This document shows, piece by piece, positions 1-10,300 of a DNA stretch of 35,049 nt (within the stretch, counting starts at the first letter, position 1; each line of letters begins with the position of its first letter). The translations under genes were made by a program, and so were the position numbers. The notes beneath the pieces are model-generated. The model was not told the origin of the DNA. It made no database searches and was given only the letters and a program-made list of their open reading frames with translations. Source of the stretch: a virus; IMG/VR virus record IMGVR_UViG_3300047510_000744, positions 1-35,049 of that record; one strand, written 5' to 3'.

Positions 1-2517
1 GAATCTGTTTTAATAGGTCAAAAAATTAATATTATTTACTTATATGGAAGAGACTTTTTCAAATCTCTCACTGCATTTAATTATGAAAGAGTAAAGTATG
101 TTAATAGATCTAAAATTATTGTTTCTGGAGAAGTTTTAGGTAATGTCGGTGATGGTGTTACCATATATTCTCTTTCTACAACTGGAACCGTTAAATTAAA
201 GTATTTTGACGGAACTAACACTTATATTACTATAGAATCTCAAAATAAGAGGTTTACTACTAATGAAGATTTACTTTTTAGATCTGCTAGTGGAACTACA
301 TTTACTATCCCATCGAATCGAATTGTATCGATTGAAGAATTTGAAGAAGATTCTGATACTGGAGAAGATATTTTAGTAAAATCTGTTCCAGGTTGGATGA
401 TTGGTTATGCAGATACTTTGTCGAGAAAAGATAATTATATCAATATTGGAGATCTTATAAAGGTTGATGGTGAGGAGGATTTTCGAACGATTACTTCAAT
501 CAGCACAACAGGAAGAAAAACAAATTATAGAGATCAAGATGATGTAAATGAAGGTTATTATGGTAAGTTAGGAACAAATAACTATTCTGGATTATCTAGA
601 GGAGAAGGTCTTAATGTCATAGCTGAAATAGAAGATGGCAAAGTAGTGTCTCTTCTATGGAACAAAAAAGATTGGAATTCGTACGAGATCAAGAAAATAT
701 TCCCATCTGCTCCTGGTTATGGGTATGAAACAGCTCCTCAGCTTATTTTTGTTCCTCAACCAGTTAGAGATGAGGGGGGAACTATTCTCGCTTCACCTAC
801 AGGTGGCGGAGCTAAAGCATACGTTGTTGTATCTAATGGCGAAGTAGTTGATGTTGTATTATATGATCAAGGAAGTGGTTATTTAACAGAACCTAAAGTA
901 GTTGTTTCTAGAGGATATGATTTAGTAAGACAAAAGAAAATTGAAGTATCCCAAGTTCTTTTAGGATTGAATGCGTTCTTAGATGGAACTACTTTAACAA
1001 TTACTTCTGGAAGCTTCACCACAGAACCAGAACCACCACTGATTATTATTACAAGTTTTGCTGTAACTACTCCAGTTTCTTCGGATAGGTATATTACTGC
1101 AACTATACAAACAATTCAATCTAGTAGACAATCTTCTCAACTCGCAGATTATCAACATACATCTACTATTCAAGTTGGAGCTAATATAACTTCTCTATCT
1201 GTTGCAAGTTTAGTATTCCAGAGTTCTATTGAAACTCCAATTGCTATTGCTTCGCAAAATAATGTAAGCATTATTTCTACTCCAAAAGAAATAGTATCGA
1301 CTTTAAGAACTTTCAGTAAAATTAACACTCTTCTTGCTTATAGATCGTTACATGAGACTGGTGCATATTTAGATTCCTTCATGACGCCAACGAGTAAGAC
1401 AGCATTCGTTCCAACAACAGAAAGATTCTTATCAAGTGGAAAATTACTGATTGAAGATGAAATAGTATCATATACTTCTAAACTATCTGATCGTTTTATT
1501 GGTTTAATTCGCGGGGAAGACGGAACTACAGCAAAAGAGCATCTTCCTGGTTCTTTCTTGAGACAGTATAGAGAAGATGTAACTGTTATTGACGTTGGTG
1601 TATCTTCTGCTGAGGTTATTATAACTGTTGAAAGTTCTTCTGTAACAGTAACATCAACTTCTACACTAATCACTACTGAACTTCAAAGAATTGTTAATCC
1701 TGATATTAAAGGAATAACAAAAGAAATTACAACAATTAGACAACAGAAAGAACAAGTAGCAGTTGTTTCTATTATTGATGCTGGAGTCAAACCAGAGGTT
1801 AAGACAGAAATTACTTCAGATATATCATATATTCCTGTTATCATATCTGTTGCGCCTGCAAGACTGACATCTTCAATTCAGTTGATTAGACAATCCAATT
1901 CTATAGTTTCTGTATCCAAGGAAATTGCGAAAGTAGTTCCAGCTGGATTCGTTGATTATTACATTGAAAATATACTATTAACAGATGAAGTTATTGGCAG
2001 AACTACTACATATACATTGACAGATCCAATTAATTATATTAGTTTGAGAAATGGATCTTACATATATGCCGAAAATAGAAGTCAGAATTTAGATTTACTT
2101 GGATACGAAAGAACAAATGTTGGCAATATTTTAAGTGGTTACAATGAGTGGTCATACCTTTCCAGCGGTTCTTCTGGTGTTTCTGGATTAACTTTAGGTG
2201 ATATCGAACATCTATTTGCCGCATTTGATATTGGGGATTTTGAATCGAGTAGTCAATATGCTCAATCTGGTCGTGTGTGGAATTACACATTACCATCTAT
2301 ATCTGAATTTGGAACATTTTTAACTAGTGATATGAATTTAGTCGCAACTACATTAAATGTTTCTAGCACAACAGGTTTTCCATCGTCAGGAAAGATTTTA
2401 ATAGGTAACGAAGTAATTCAATACACCAATAAAACAACAACATCATTCACTGGAGTAACGAGACTTTATAATGTCTCCACACATACTACAGGAGATTATG
2501 TGAGAACGTTCAACTGA
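1..2517 (+). CDS. Large baseplate/virion structural protein, 5' end missing (gp7 position)
   Basis: Frame 1 is open from the first base to the TGA at 2515-2517, so this is the last 838 residues of a longer protein. The first in-frame ATG (397) lies inside continuous coding sequence and is not a credible start. Visible parts are beta-rich segments, then two GxGY modules at about nt 700-915 ('GYGYETAPQL', 'GSGYLTEPKV'), then a long Ser/Thr/Ile/Val-rich region (about nt 1020-1960) with recurring short beta-like phrases. Two related segments of the type 'SSGKLLIEDEIVSYTS...F.G..R' (about nt 1433-1530) and 'SSGKILIGNEVIQYTN...F.GVTR' (about nt 2386-2465) follow, the second at the C terminus. It lies directly upstream of gp8, where T4 has gene 7. 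Assignment as a baseplate-wedge protein rests on position and style. I see no clear T4 gp7 motif. Confidence 0.6.
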   Translation, partial: ESVLIGQKINIIYLYGRDFFKSLTAFNYERVKYVNRSKIIVSGEVLGNVGDGVTIYSLSTTGTVKLKYFDGTNTYITIESQNKRFTTNEDLLFRSASGTTFTIPSNRIVSIEEFEEDSDTGEDILVKSVPGWMIGYADTLSRKDNYINIGDLIKVDGEEDFRTITSISTTGRKTNYRDQDDVNEGYYGKLGTNNYSGLSRGEGLNVIAEIEDGKVVSLLWNKKDWNSYEIKKIFPSAPGYGYETAPQLIFVPQPVRDEGGTILASPTGGGAKAYVVVSNGEVVDVVLYDQGSGYLTEPKVVVSRGYDLVRQKKIEVSQVLLGLNAFLDGTTLTITSGSFTTEPEPPLIIITSFAVTTPVSSDRYITATIQTIQSSRQSSQLADYQHTSTIQVGANITSLSVASLVFQSSIETPIAIASQNNVSIISTPKEIVSTLRTFSKINTLLAYRSLHETGAYLDSFMTPTSKTAFVPTTERFLSSGKLLIEDEIVSYTSKLSDRFIGLIRGEDGTTAKEHLPGSFLRQYREDVTVIDVGVSSAEVIITVESSSVTVTSTSTLITTELQRIVNPDIKGITKEITTIRQQKEQVAVVSIIDAGVKPEVKTEITSDISYIPVIISVAPARLTSSIQLIRQSNSIVSVSKEIAKVVPAGFVDYYIENILLTDEVIGRTTTYTLTDPINYISLRNGSYIYAENRSQNLDLLGYERTNVGNILSGYNEWSYLSSGSSGVSGLTLGDIEHLFAAFDIGDFESSSQYAQSGRVWNYTLPSISEFGTFLTSDMNLVATTLNVSSTTGFPSSGKILIGNEVIQYTNKTTTSFTGVTRLYNVSTHTTGDYVRTFN

Positions 2518-2520
2518 ACG

Positions 2521-2534
2521 TATAAATATAAATA
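2521..2534 (+). promoter_or_regulatory. Tandem overlapping T4-type late promoter motifs
   Basis: Two exact copies of TATAAATA overlap by two bases (2521-2528 and 2527-2534), three bases after the stop of the upstream gene and 33 bases before the gp8 start. TATAAATA is the T4 late-promoter -10 element, read by the gp55/gp33/gp45 system. The position fits a late promoter for gp8 and the genes after it. A Shine-Dalgarno-like AGAGGA follows at 2551-2556. Confidence 0.75.
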
Positions 2535-2566
2535 AATTACCATTTTTACTAGAGGAATAGTTTCAC

Positions 2567-4330
2567 ATGGCTGCTATCATTTCTGAAAAGTTCAGAATTT
2601 TCAACGCCAAGCAATTTCTGGAATCTCTTTCAGAAGGCAGTGGCGATACAGACTCAAATCGTTCTAGAATGTATTTCTTTGTGGGTAGACCACAAGCATG
2701 GAAAGCATATCTAGAAGTATATGGCGTAAGTTCGACAGCATTTAGTGTTGGCGAAGAAGTTTATGTTGGTGCTAGCTTGGGAGCAGCAACATTCAAAGGA
2801 ACAGTTTCTGAGGTATTTCCAAACTCACTAACTCTTACTGGTATCGGTCCTTCAGCAACTTCTGCACCAACAGCTGGTCAAACATTGACGGGTGACACTT
2901 CAGGTGCTACCGCTAAAACAGGAGTATATCGTTATGCAACGGAAGAAATTCCTACTGCTCCTCTCGATAACCAAGAAGAAAAGTATGAAATCTACGATGA
3001 TTTAATTGCTGTAAAGAGAATTACATCTGCATTTGCAAGACACGTAGTTAGACGCTATAACTGGGATACTACAATCAACCCCAAATTTGATATGTGGAGA
3101 CCAGATTATTCATCAAACAAACTCACAGCAACTGGAGAATCTTCTTTAGGTGCTGGTAAGTATGTAGTTATGAATTCTCAGTATGAAGTATTCACTTGCT
3201 TGTTCAATGGAACTAGTTCATCTAATCTAACGGGTGTTGCTGCTGCATATTCGCCAACAACAACTCCTGTGAGTGGAGAAGGAACTTTTGATTCTGCAAC
3301 TGGAATTTTCAAAGAACCAAGTGGCAACTATATCTGGAAATATATTTACACGATTCCAACCGATGATGTAATCAAATTCCTTTCATCCGACTTCATGCCA
3401 ATTGTATTGAATGGCGATGTTCAGTCTGGTGCTGTTGCAGGTAAGATCTGGGTATCTCTTCTAAAAGATCCAGGTGCAAACTTACCAACTGCTGCTACTC
3501 TTTATGCAGCAATTCAAGGCGATGGTTCAGGTGGAAAAGTAAAAATTACCACGAATGGTTCGGGTGTAATGACTGCAGTTGAAGTAGAAGCAGGCGGAAC
3601 TGGTTATACTTACGGTAACGTAGTTCTCAAAAATGGTTTCCTATTCACGGATGCTGCTCTAACTACTACTGCTACTGTTCTAGGAACAGCAAAAGGAGAA
3701 ATTGAAGTTGTTATTCCTCCTCAAGGAGGACATGGAGCAGATCCAGTTCTTGAATTAAATTCAAAGAGAGTGATGACGAATATTCGTCTAACCTACTCTG
3801 AAGGTTCTGGCGATTTCCCTGTTGACAACGATTTCCGTAGAATCGGCATTATTCAAGATCCTCTGCAATTTGGTTCCAGTAACTTCCTAACGGTTGATAA
3901 TGGTTCTGCACTATTTGCTGTAAAAGTTACTGTTCCTTCAGGTGGCAATTTTGTTCAGGATGAAGAGATTCAACAAACTAATAGCGGCAATATTTCTAAA
4001 GGTCGCGTAGTTTCTTGGACATTAGATGATGGAAGCACTACATCTGGTGTTTTAAAGTATTATCAATCACCAAATGAGCATACATTTAATGGTAAAGTTT
4101 ATTCTTTCGTTTCAACTGCTGCTAATCCTATCGTAGGTCAATTTAGCACAATTAACGGAACAGTAGACACTGCATTTACTTCTTCAGCATTGGGTGTTAA
4201 CTTCTCTAGCGGTTTAGCAAATCCAGAAATTGCTAATAATTCTGGAGAAATTATCTACGCAGAGAATAGAAGACTAATCACAAGAGCACCTGACCAGATC
4301 GAAGATATCAAACTCGTTATTGAATTCTGA
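2567..4330 (+). CDS. gp8: Baseplate wedge subunit gp8
   Basis: 587 residues against 334 in T4 gp8. Matches to T4 gp8 that I can place by eye: N-terminal 'SEKFR' and 'GRPQAW' (T4 'TSKFR', 'GRSEPW'), 'VVRRYNWDTT' (T4 'IPRRDWGDT'), 'YIWKYIYTIP' (T4 'YVWEYLFEIP'), 'IGIIQDPL' (T4 'ISIITNPL'), and the C terminus 'SGEIIYAENR' with 'DQIEDIKLVIEF' (T4 'SGEMIYMENR', 'DQTEEINILFTF'). The extra length is in loops: an N-terminal insertion of about residues 43-125 with SGA-type modules, and a segment around residues 320-360 with a GxGY module ('GGTGYTYGNV'). In T4, gp8 is a wedge component of the baseplate. The start has AGAGGA ten bases upstream and a tandem late promoter before that. Confidence 0.93.
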   Translation: MAAIISEKFRIFNAKQFLESLSEGSGDTDSNRSRMYFFVGRPQAWKAYLEVYGVSSTAFSVGEEVYVGASLGAATFKGTVSEVFPNSLTLTGIGPSATSAPTAGQTLTGDTSGATAKTGVYRYATEEIPTAPLDNQEEKYEIYDDLIAVKRITSAFARHVVRRYNWDTTINPKFDMWRPDYSSNKLTATGESSLGAGKYVVMNSQYEVFTCLFNGTSSSNLTGVAAAYSPTTTPVSGEGTFDSATGIFKEPSGNYIWKYIYTIPTDDVIKFLSSDFMPIVLNGDVQSGAVAGKIWVSLLKDPGANLPTAATLYAAIQGDGSGGKVKITTNGSGVMTAVEVEAGGTGYTYGNVVLKNGFLFTDAALTTTATVLGTAKGEIEVVIPPQGGHGADPVLELNSKRVMTNIRLTYSEGSGDFPVDNDFRRIGIIQDPLQFGSSNFLTVDNGSALFAVKVTVPSGGNFVQDEEIQQTNSGNISKGRVVSWTLDDGSTTSGVLKYYQSPNEHTFNGKVYSFVSTAANPIVGQFSTINGTVDTAFTSSALGVNFSSGLANPEIANNSGEIIYAENRRLITRAPDQIEDIKLVIEF

Positions 4331-4373
4331 TTTAATTACACCATACTATCACTTCGGATACTGAGCTAGTAAA

Positions 4374-7300
4374 ATGCCACAGAAGATAAATCTTAATGTT
4401 CCTCCATATAATGACGATTTTGATACTAATAAAAACTACTACAAAGTTTTATTCAGACCAGGATATTCTATCCAAGCTAGAGAACTAACTAATTTACAAT
4501 CTATATTACAAAATCAAATTGAAAGTATTGGGCGTAGTCGTTTCAAGCAAGGGCAGCAGGTTATACCTGGAGAAGTATCTTTCAACAGAAAAGTAGATTA
4601 TGTAAAACTAGCCTCAGTATCTGAAGTTGCAGTTAATATAAATGGAAATATCGTATTTCAAAAATATGATATTTCTAATTTAATTGGAGTAACTTTACAA
4701 GGATTAACATCTGGCGTCACTGCTAGTGTTATTTCATATGCATTTGGAAATGATGTGGAATCAGATGTTTTATTTGTAAAATATACTAATAGTGGAAATG
4801 CAAATAATGAATCTACTTTTAGACAAGGTGAGACACTAGAAGCACTAAACATAGCAGATACTCCAACATTAGTGGTTGGAACTGATGGTAGCGTTCTACC
4901 AACTACGATTGATATTTTAGATTATGACACTGGTGTAACAACTACTATTGACAGCCCAGCGATGGGTTATGCTTCTGCTGTAAAAGTAGAATCTGGTGTT
5001 TATTTTATTAATGGTTATTTTGTTAATAATGCCGAAGAATTGATTATCGTAGACAAGTATTATGATAAACCCTCGGTTAAAGTTGGATTTAATATCATCG
5101 AAGAGATTTTAACTCCAGAAGAAGATCAAACTTTATACGATAACGCAAAAGGATTTTCTAACTTCTCTGCTCCTGGAGCACATAGATTATCAATTTCTTT
5201 AAAGTTAGTAGTTAATGAACTAAATGCTCTCAATGATGTTGACTATGTTCAACTAGTCACTATTAAAAATGGCGAGATACAACAATTAGTAAAACAAGCA
5301 GATTTTAATCTAATTGAAGAAACTTTAGCAAGAAGAACATACGACGAATCTGGAGATTATGTTGTAGATAATTTTTCTTTAGATTTAAGAGAATACTATC
5401 AAAGAGATAATAATAAAGGAATTTATCCATTAAATGAAGATACTGAATTAGTTAATGGCAAATCTCCATCTGAAGCAAAGTCTTTAATGGTTGCTGGTGT
5501 TGGATCAGGAAAAGCTTATATTAAAGGTTATGAAGTAGTTAATAAAGACACAAAATATATTACTCTAAACAAAGCAAGAGAAACTTTAGTCAAAGAAGAT
5601 ACTAGAGTAAAATCAGGATCTTTATCTTATTTTAATGTCACTAACGTATATGGCAGTGTTCCATTAAACGCAGAAGGTCAAGATCTAACAGCATACCCAA
5701 CACTTTACTTAAACAATGCTTTTAATGATGGAAGCATTGGATTCAATAATACTGAAGATACAACTGCAGTAAAACAAACTCTAAGTAGAAGAGGTCAAAC
5801 CTATTCTTTAAATGATGGTATTATAACTATAACTCTTGCTAACCCAGGAGCATATGCTAGTAGAACTTTCCCGACAAACGCAGAGTTTGGTTCTTCTTTA
5901 ACAGAACTTTGGTATGTAGTTAATTTTGGAACTACTCCAGCAACAACAACAGTAAATAAGGTAGATCTCCTTTCATATTCAATTATCAAGAGACCTTTAG
6001 ATTTAGATTCAAATACTGCTGTTCAATTTTTAGAATTAACTGTAAAAGGAAACAAGGAAGAATTATATTATTTCCTAAGAGAATATGACGAAGCAGATCC
6101 AGCAAAAAGAAGAAAATTATTTGTATCTCGTAGTGATGCCCAAGGATACTATTTCCAGCAAGGAACTCCAACAATTTTCCCATATTCAGAAATTTTTGAT
6201 TATAATGATGTAATTACACCTGTTGTGGGTGTTGCAAAACCAAAAGATTTTTCTTTGATAGAAAAGGGAACTGGATTTAATAACGACTTAGATGTGGTTC
6301 TTTCTAAGGGAAGAATTACTAATGGATCAACTACATATAATTCTATTTTTAGATTAGCATATTTCAATCCAAATTATTTTACCAAAATTACAGTAGATTC
6401 TGATTTAAATAGTAACATATTTAAACCAGGAAAATACATTGTAGGTTCTTCTAGTGGTGCTTATGCTGTAATTGAGGGATCTTCAACTACAAAATATACC
6501 GTTGGAAATAGTTTATTTGTAAAACTTCTATCAGGAGAATTTTTACCTGGAGAAACTATTACAGATGAAGAAGGAAATTCCAGAAGAATTGCTAGGGATG
6601 GAACCATTTCACACTTTATTGTATTAAAGAGAGGTGAAGGTTATCCTGTAACAACTCAGTTAAAAATTAATGGTGTAACATATAGTTCTTCTGCTATTGA
6701 TATTAAATACCAAGCAAGCGGAATCTATAGAGTTTCCATAAAAGATAGAAATTTGGTAGGTCAAGTATACTCTACTCCTCCATCAATTAGTTTTGATACT
6801 GGTAATAATGATGCAACATCAGAAGCAATTATTTTACCAGTTCTGTATAGAAATACTGTTTATACATATAATTCGCAAAATATCAAATCTATTGATTGTG
6901 CTTTTGGATCTGGAAATGCATATCGATTCACTTGTGACGTAGAATCATTCGGTTCTTCATATGTAAGAACTAAAATTCTTACTGATTTTACATTTAGTGG
7001 CAAAAAAGGAGTCAAATTCTTAGAGTGTAATGGATTTTCTGGAGATCCTTCGAATGATCTATCTCAAGGAGATATTATCCAATATACGGATATTAATAAC
7101 GTAGCTGTTCGTAACATTGTGTTGCGAGTAGACAAAGCAGAAGGTCTAATCAAATCTAGAATCTTTATTGATAATGTTTTATCCGAAGATGTTTCCAATG
7201 CAAACGTCGTTAAGGTATCTCCAGTTGTATCAAACTCTTCAACGTCTTCTCTTCTCATACCAACAGGAGCAAAATATGTAGAAACTATTGTTCAAGATCC

Positions 7301-10300
7301 TGATGATTCTGGAATCAAATATAATTTTAGAAGAGATTTTGTTACTGTAGCTTCTACTAGTGGAGGTAGTATTACTTTTGCTGCTCAACTTCCATACGGA
7401 ACACAAAGGTTTGTTTCTTTTACTGAGTCTAATTTTTTACTTACTGTCCTAAGTAAAAGATCTGCAACTACTTATAATGGATTATCTGGGGGTGTTCCTG
7501 TCAATTCTGGTGATATAATTTATTTAAAATCTGATCAAGTTCAAATCAGTAATTCTATAGATAGTGCTAGTGGGTTGACTGCTGGTAGTGTTAGTATTAA
7601 TCTACCATCCACATTCTTCGGAACTGATACTGATTTTCCTATTTTAAAATTATCTGCAACAGTTGAAGTAAGCAAGGCAAGACCAAGACTAAAAACTGTC
7701 AATAGAAATAAGCGTATTCTGATTGTCTCTCCTGGCGACAGAGTTGTTGCATTGAGAGGTTTGGATTATGATAGCAATAGCACTGATATCTTATCATATT
7801 CTGATGTATTTAAAATTCGTTATATTTACGAAGGCACGCTGCAAACACCTCCAGTAGTATCGGCTTCAGGAGAACTAGTTACAGGAACAGATGTAACAGA
7901 AAGATTTTCTTTTGATGATGGTCAAAGAGATACATTCTATGATGTCTCTAGACTTATTCTAAAACCAGGATTTACTCCTCCTGTAGGTCAATTAATTGTG
8001 TGTTTTGATTATTTCGAACACTCTCAGGGTGATTTCTGCACGGTAGATTCTTACCTACATGAAGCAGGGGTAGAGATTGACGAGATTCCATCTTTCAATT
8101 CAGTAGTTTATGGAAATACTTCTTTAAGAGATGTATTTGATTTCAGACCAAAAGTTGATTCAAAATCTATCATCACTGGTTATCAAGATACCTCTTTACT
8201 ATCGGTAACTGATTTTAATAGTTTCACTGGATCTGCAGGTATTACTTCTAGCACTCCAGCTACAGAACAAAATTTAGAATTCACCGTTTCATTTACTTCA
8301 AAACAATATCTAGATAGAATTGATGGAGTATTCTTAAACAAGAAAGGAGAATTTTTTGTAAAAGAAGGAAATGCTTCATTAAACCCAACAAAACCAACAG
8401 ATGTAGATGATTCTCTGGCATTATACTACATGTATATTCCAGCATACACAACCACGCCGAATGATGTAAAAATTATTCCAGTTGATAATCGTAGATACAC
8501 GATGAGAGATATTGGAAAATTAGAAAAACGTATCGAACGTCTTGAACAATACACGTTGCTAAGTGTTCTAGAACAACAAGCATTAAATATGCAAGTAAAA
8601 GATGATATTGGTATTGATAGATTTAAGAGTGGTTTTATTGTCGATAATTTTGAAAATCATGCAGTTGGTAATCTAGGATCAATTGATTATAAGTGTGCTA
8701 TTGATACTCAACAATCTACATTAAGACCAAGATCATCAGAATCTTCGTTTATTCTAAGAGAGATCCAAGAAAGAGATGAGCAGAGAACACTAAATGCTTA
8801 TAAAAAAACTGGTGATATTATTACATTACCATATACGAGTATTTCTGCTATATCAAATAATTTTGCAACAAAAACTCTCAGCGTAAATCCATTTGTTGTT
8901 GGTCAATATGTTGGTGAAATTAAGTTATCTCCAAACATCGACCAGTGGTTTGATGATACCGAAAAACCTTTAATATTAGATAACGATAGTAAAGTATTCT
9001 CAGTATTTTATGCAAAAAATGACAGTAGAGAAGGTTTCTCTAGTTTACACAATAACTATATTGTAAATTGGATCGGAACAAATAGAGTTTTCTTTAATAT
9101 TAATACATTAACAGATATATCTTCTATTTCTTCTTCTGCTACGACTAGTTTAGCATCAACAGCAAGTAGTTCTAATATAAGCCCACAAAACAATCAACTT
9201 GCACAATCTGTTCCAACAAAGACTCAAGGTTCAAACACTGTAGTATCATCTCTACAACTGTTCTGTAGATCTGTTCCAGTATTTTTTACTGTTACTCGTA
9301 TGAAACCAAAGAGTAAACTCTTTGCTTTTATTGATGGTAAAAATGTAGATAGATGGATTGCACAAGATTTTAGATTTACAGGTATTGCTGGAAACTCACT
9401 GTCAACTTTTGGTCAAGGATTAACGACAGACGAAAACGGAAATGCTAGTGGATTGCTTATATTCCCATCTGGAGTTCCACCACAAGTAAACACAGAATGG
9501 ACTGGAGATGTGAAAACAGTTCAATATGATACTACTGCATCACCACTATCATTTATAGCAGGAAACAAAACTGTTAGATTTACTTCCGACAGTAATGGAT
9601 TGACAGACAGCACAGTAGATTCATTTACACAAACTACTTTCTTTGTTACTGGTTCACTACCAAACCAACCGTCAACTATAATTTCAACATCGCCAGCTAT
9701 CTTCAAAGGAGAAGAGGGTATACAATATGTTGACAACACAAAAGCAACCACTACTCCAAATCCATTATCACAATCATTCTTGATCGAAAAATATCCAGGT
9801 GGTGTTTTCTTGACAGGTTTGGATCTTTATTTTAGTAAAAAGAGTTCTACTATTCCAATTAAAGTATATTTAACCAATATAGAAAGTGGAAAACCAGGCA
9901 AATATATTGTTCCTGGTAGTGAGTGTGTATTAAATCCCAACACATATCTAAGAGTATATACCAACGGAACTTTATATGTTACCAAAGGAGAAACTGTCAC
10001 TGGAACATCTTCAGGTGCTTCTGGTCCTATAAAATCAATCATTGATAAAAACAACGTAGAAATTGTTCCATCAGTAACAGGAGTATTCACTCTTACTAAT
10101 GATCAAGTCTACACTTTAGTATTAGATAATCACAATGGCAAAACATTCATACAAAATGAAACTCTATCTATTCCTTCTCTAGTTACATATAATGCAGCAA
10201 ATGCAACTCAATTAAATGTAACCATAGCAAAGAATTCTGGAAGAATTACTGCTTTAGAAATTAGTAATTGTGGAACAGGATACGAGAGTGCCCAATTAAC

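Noticed and set aside
397-399. ATG at 397 as the start of the first gene
   Set aside because: The same frame is open without a stop back to base 1 and encodes beta-rich sequence of the same style, so the gene is truncated by the window edge.
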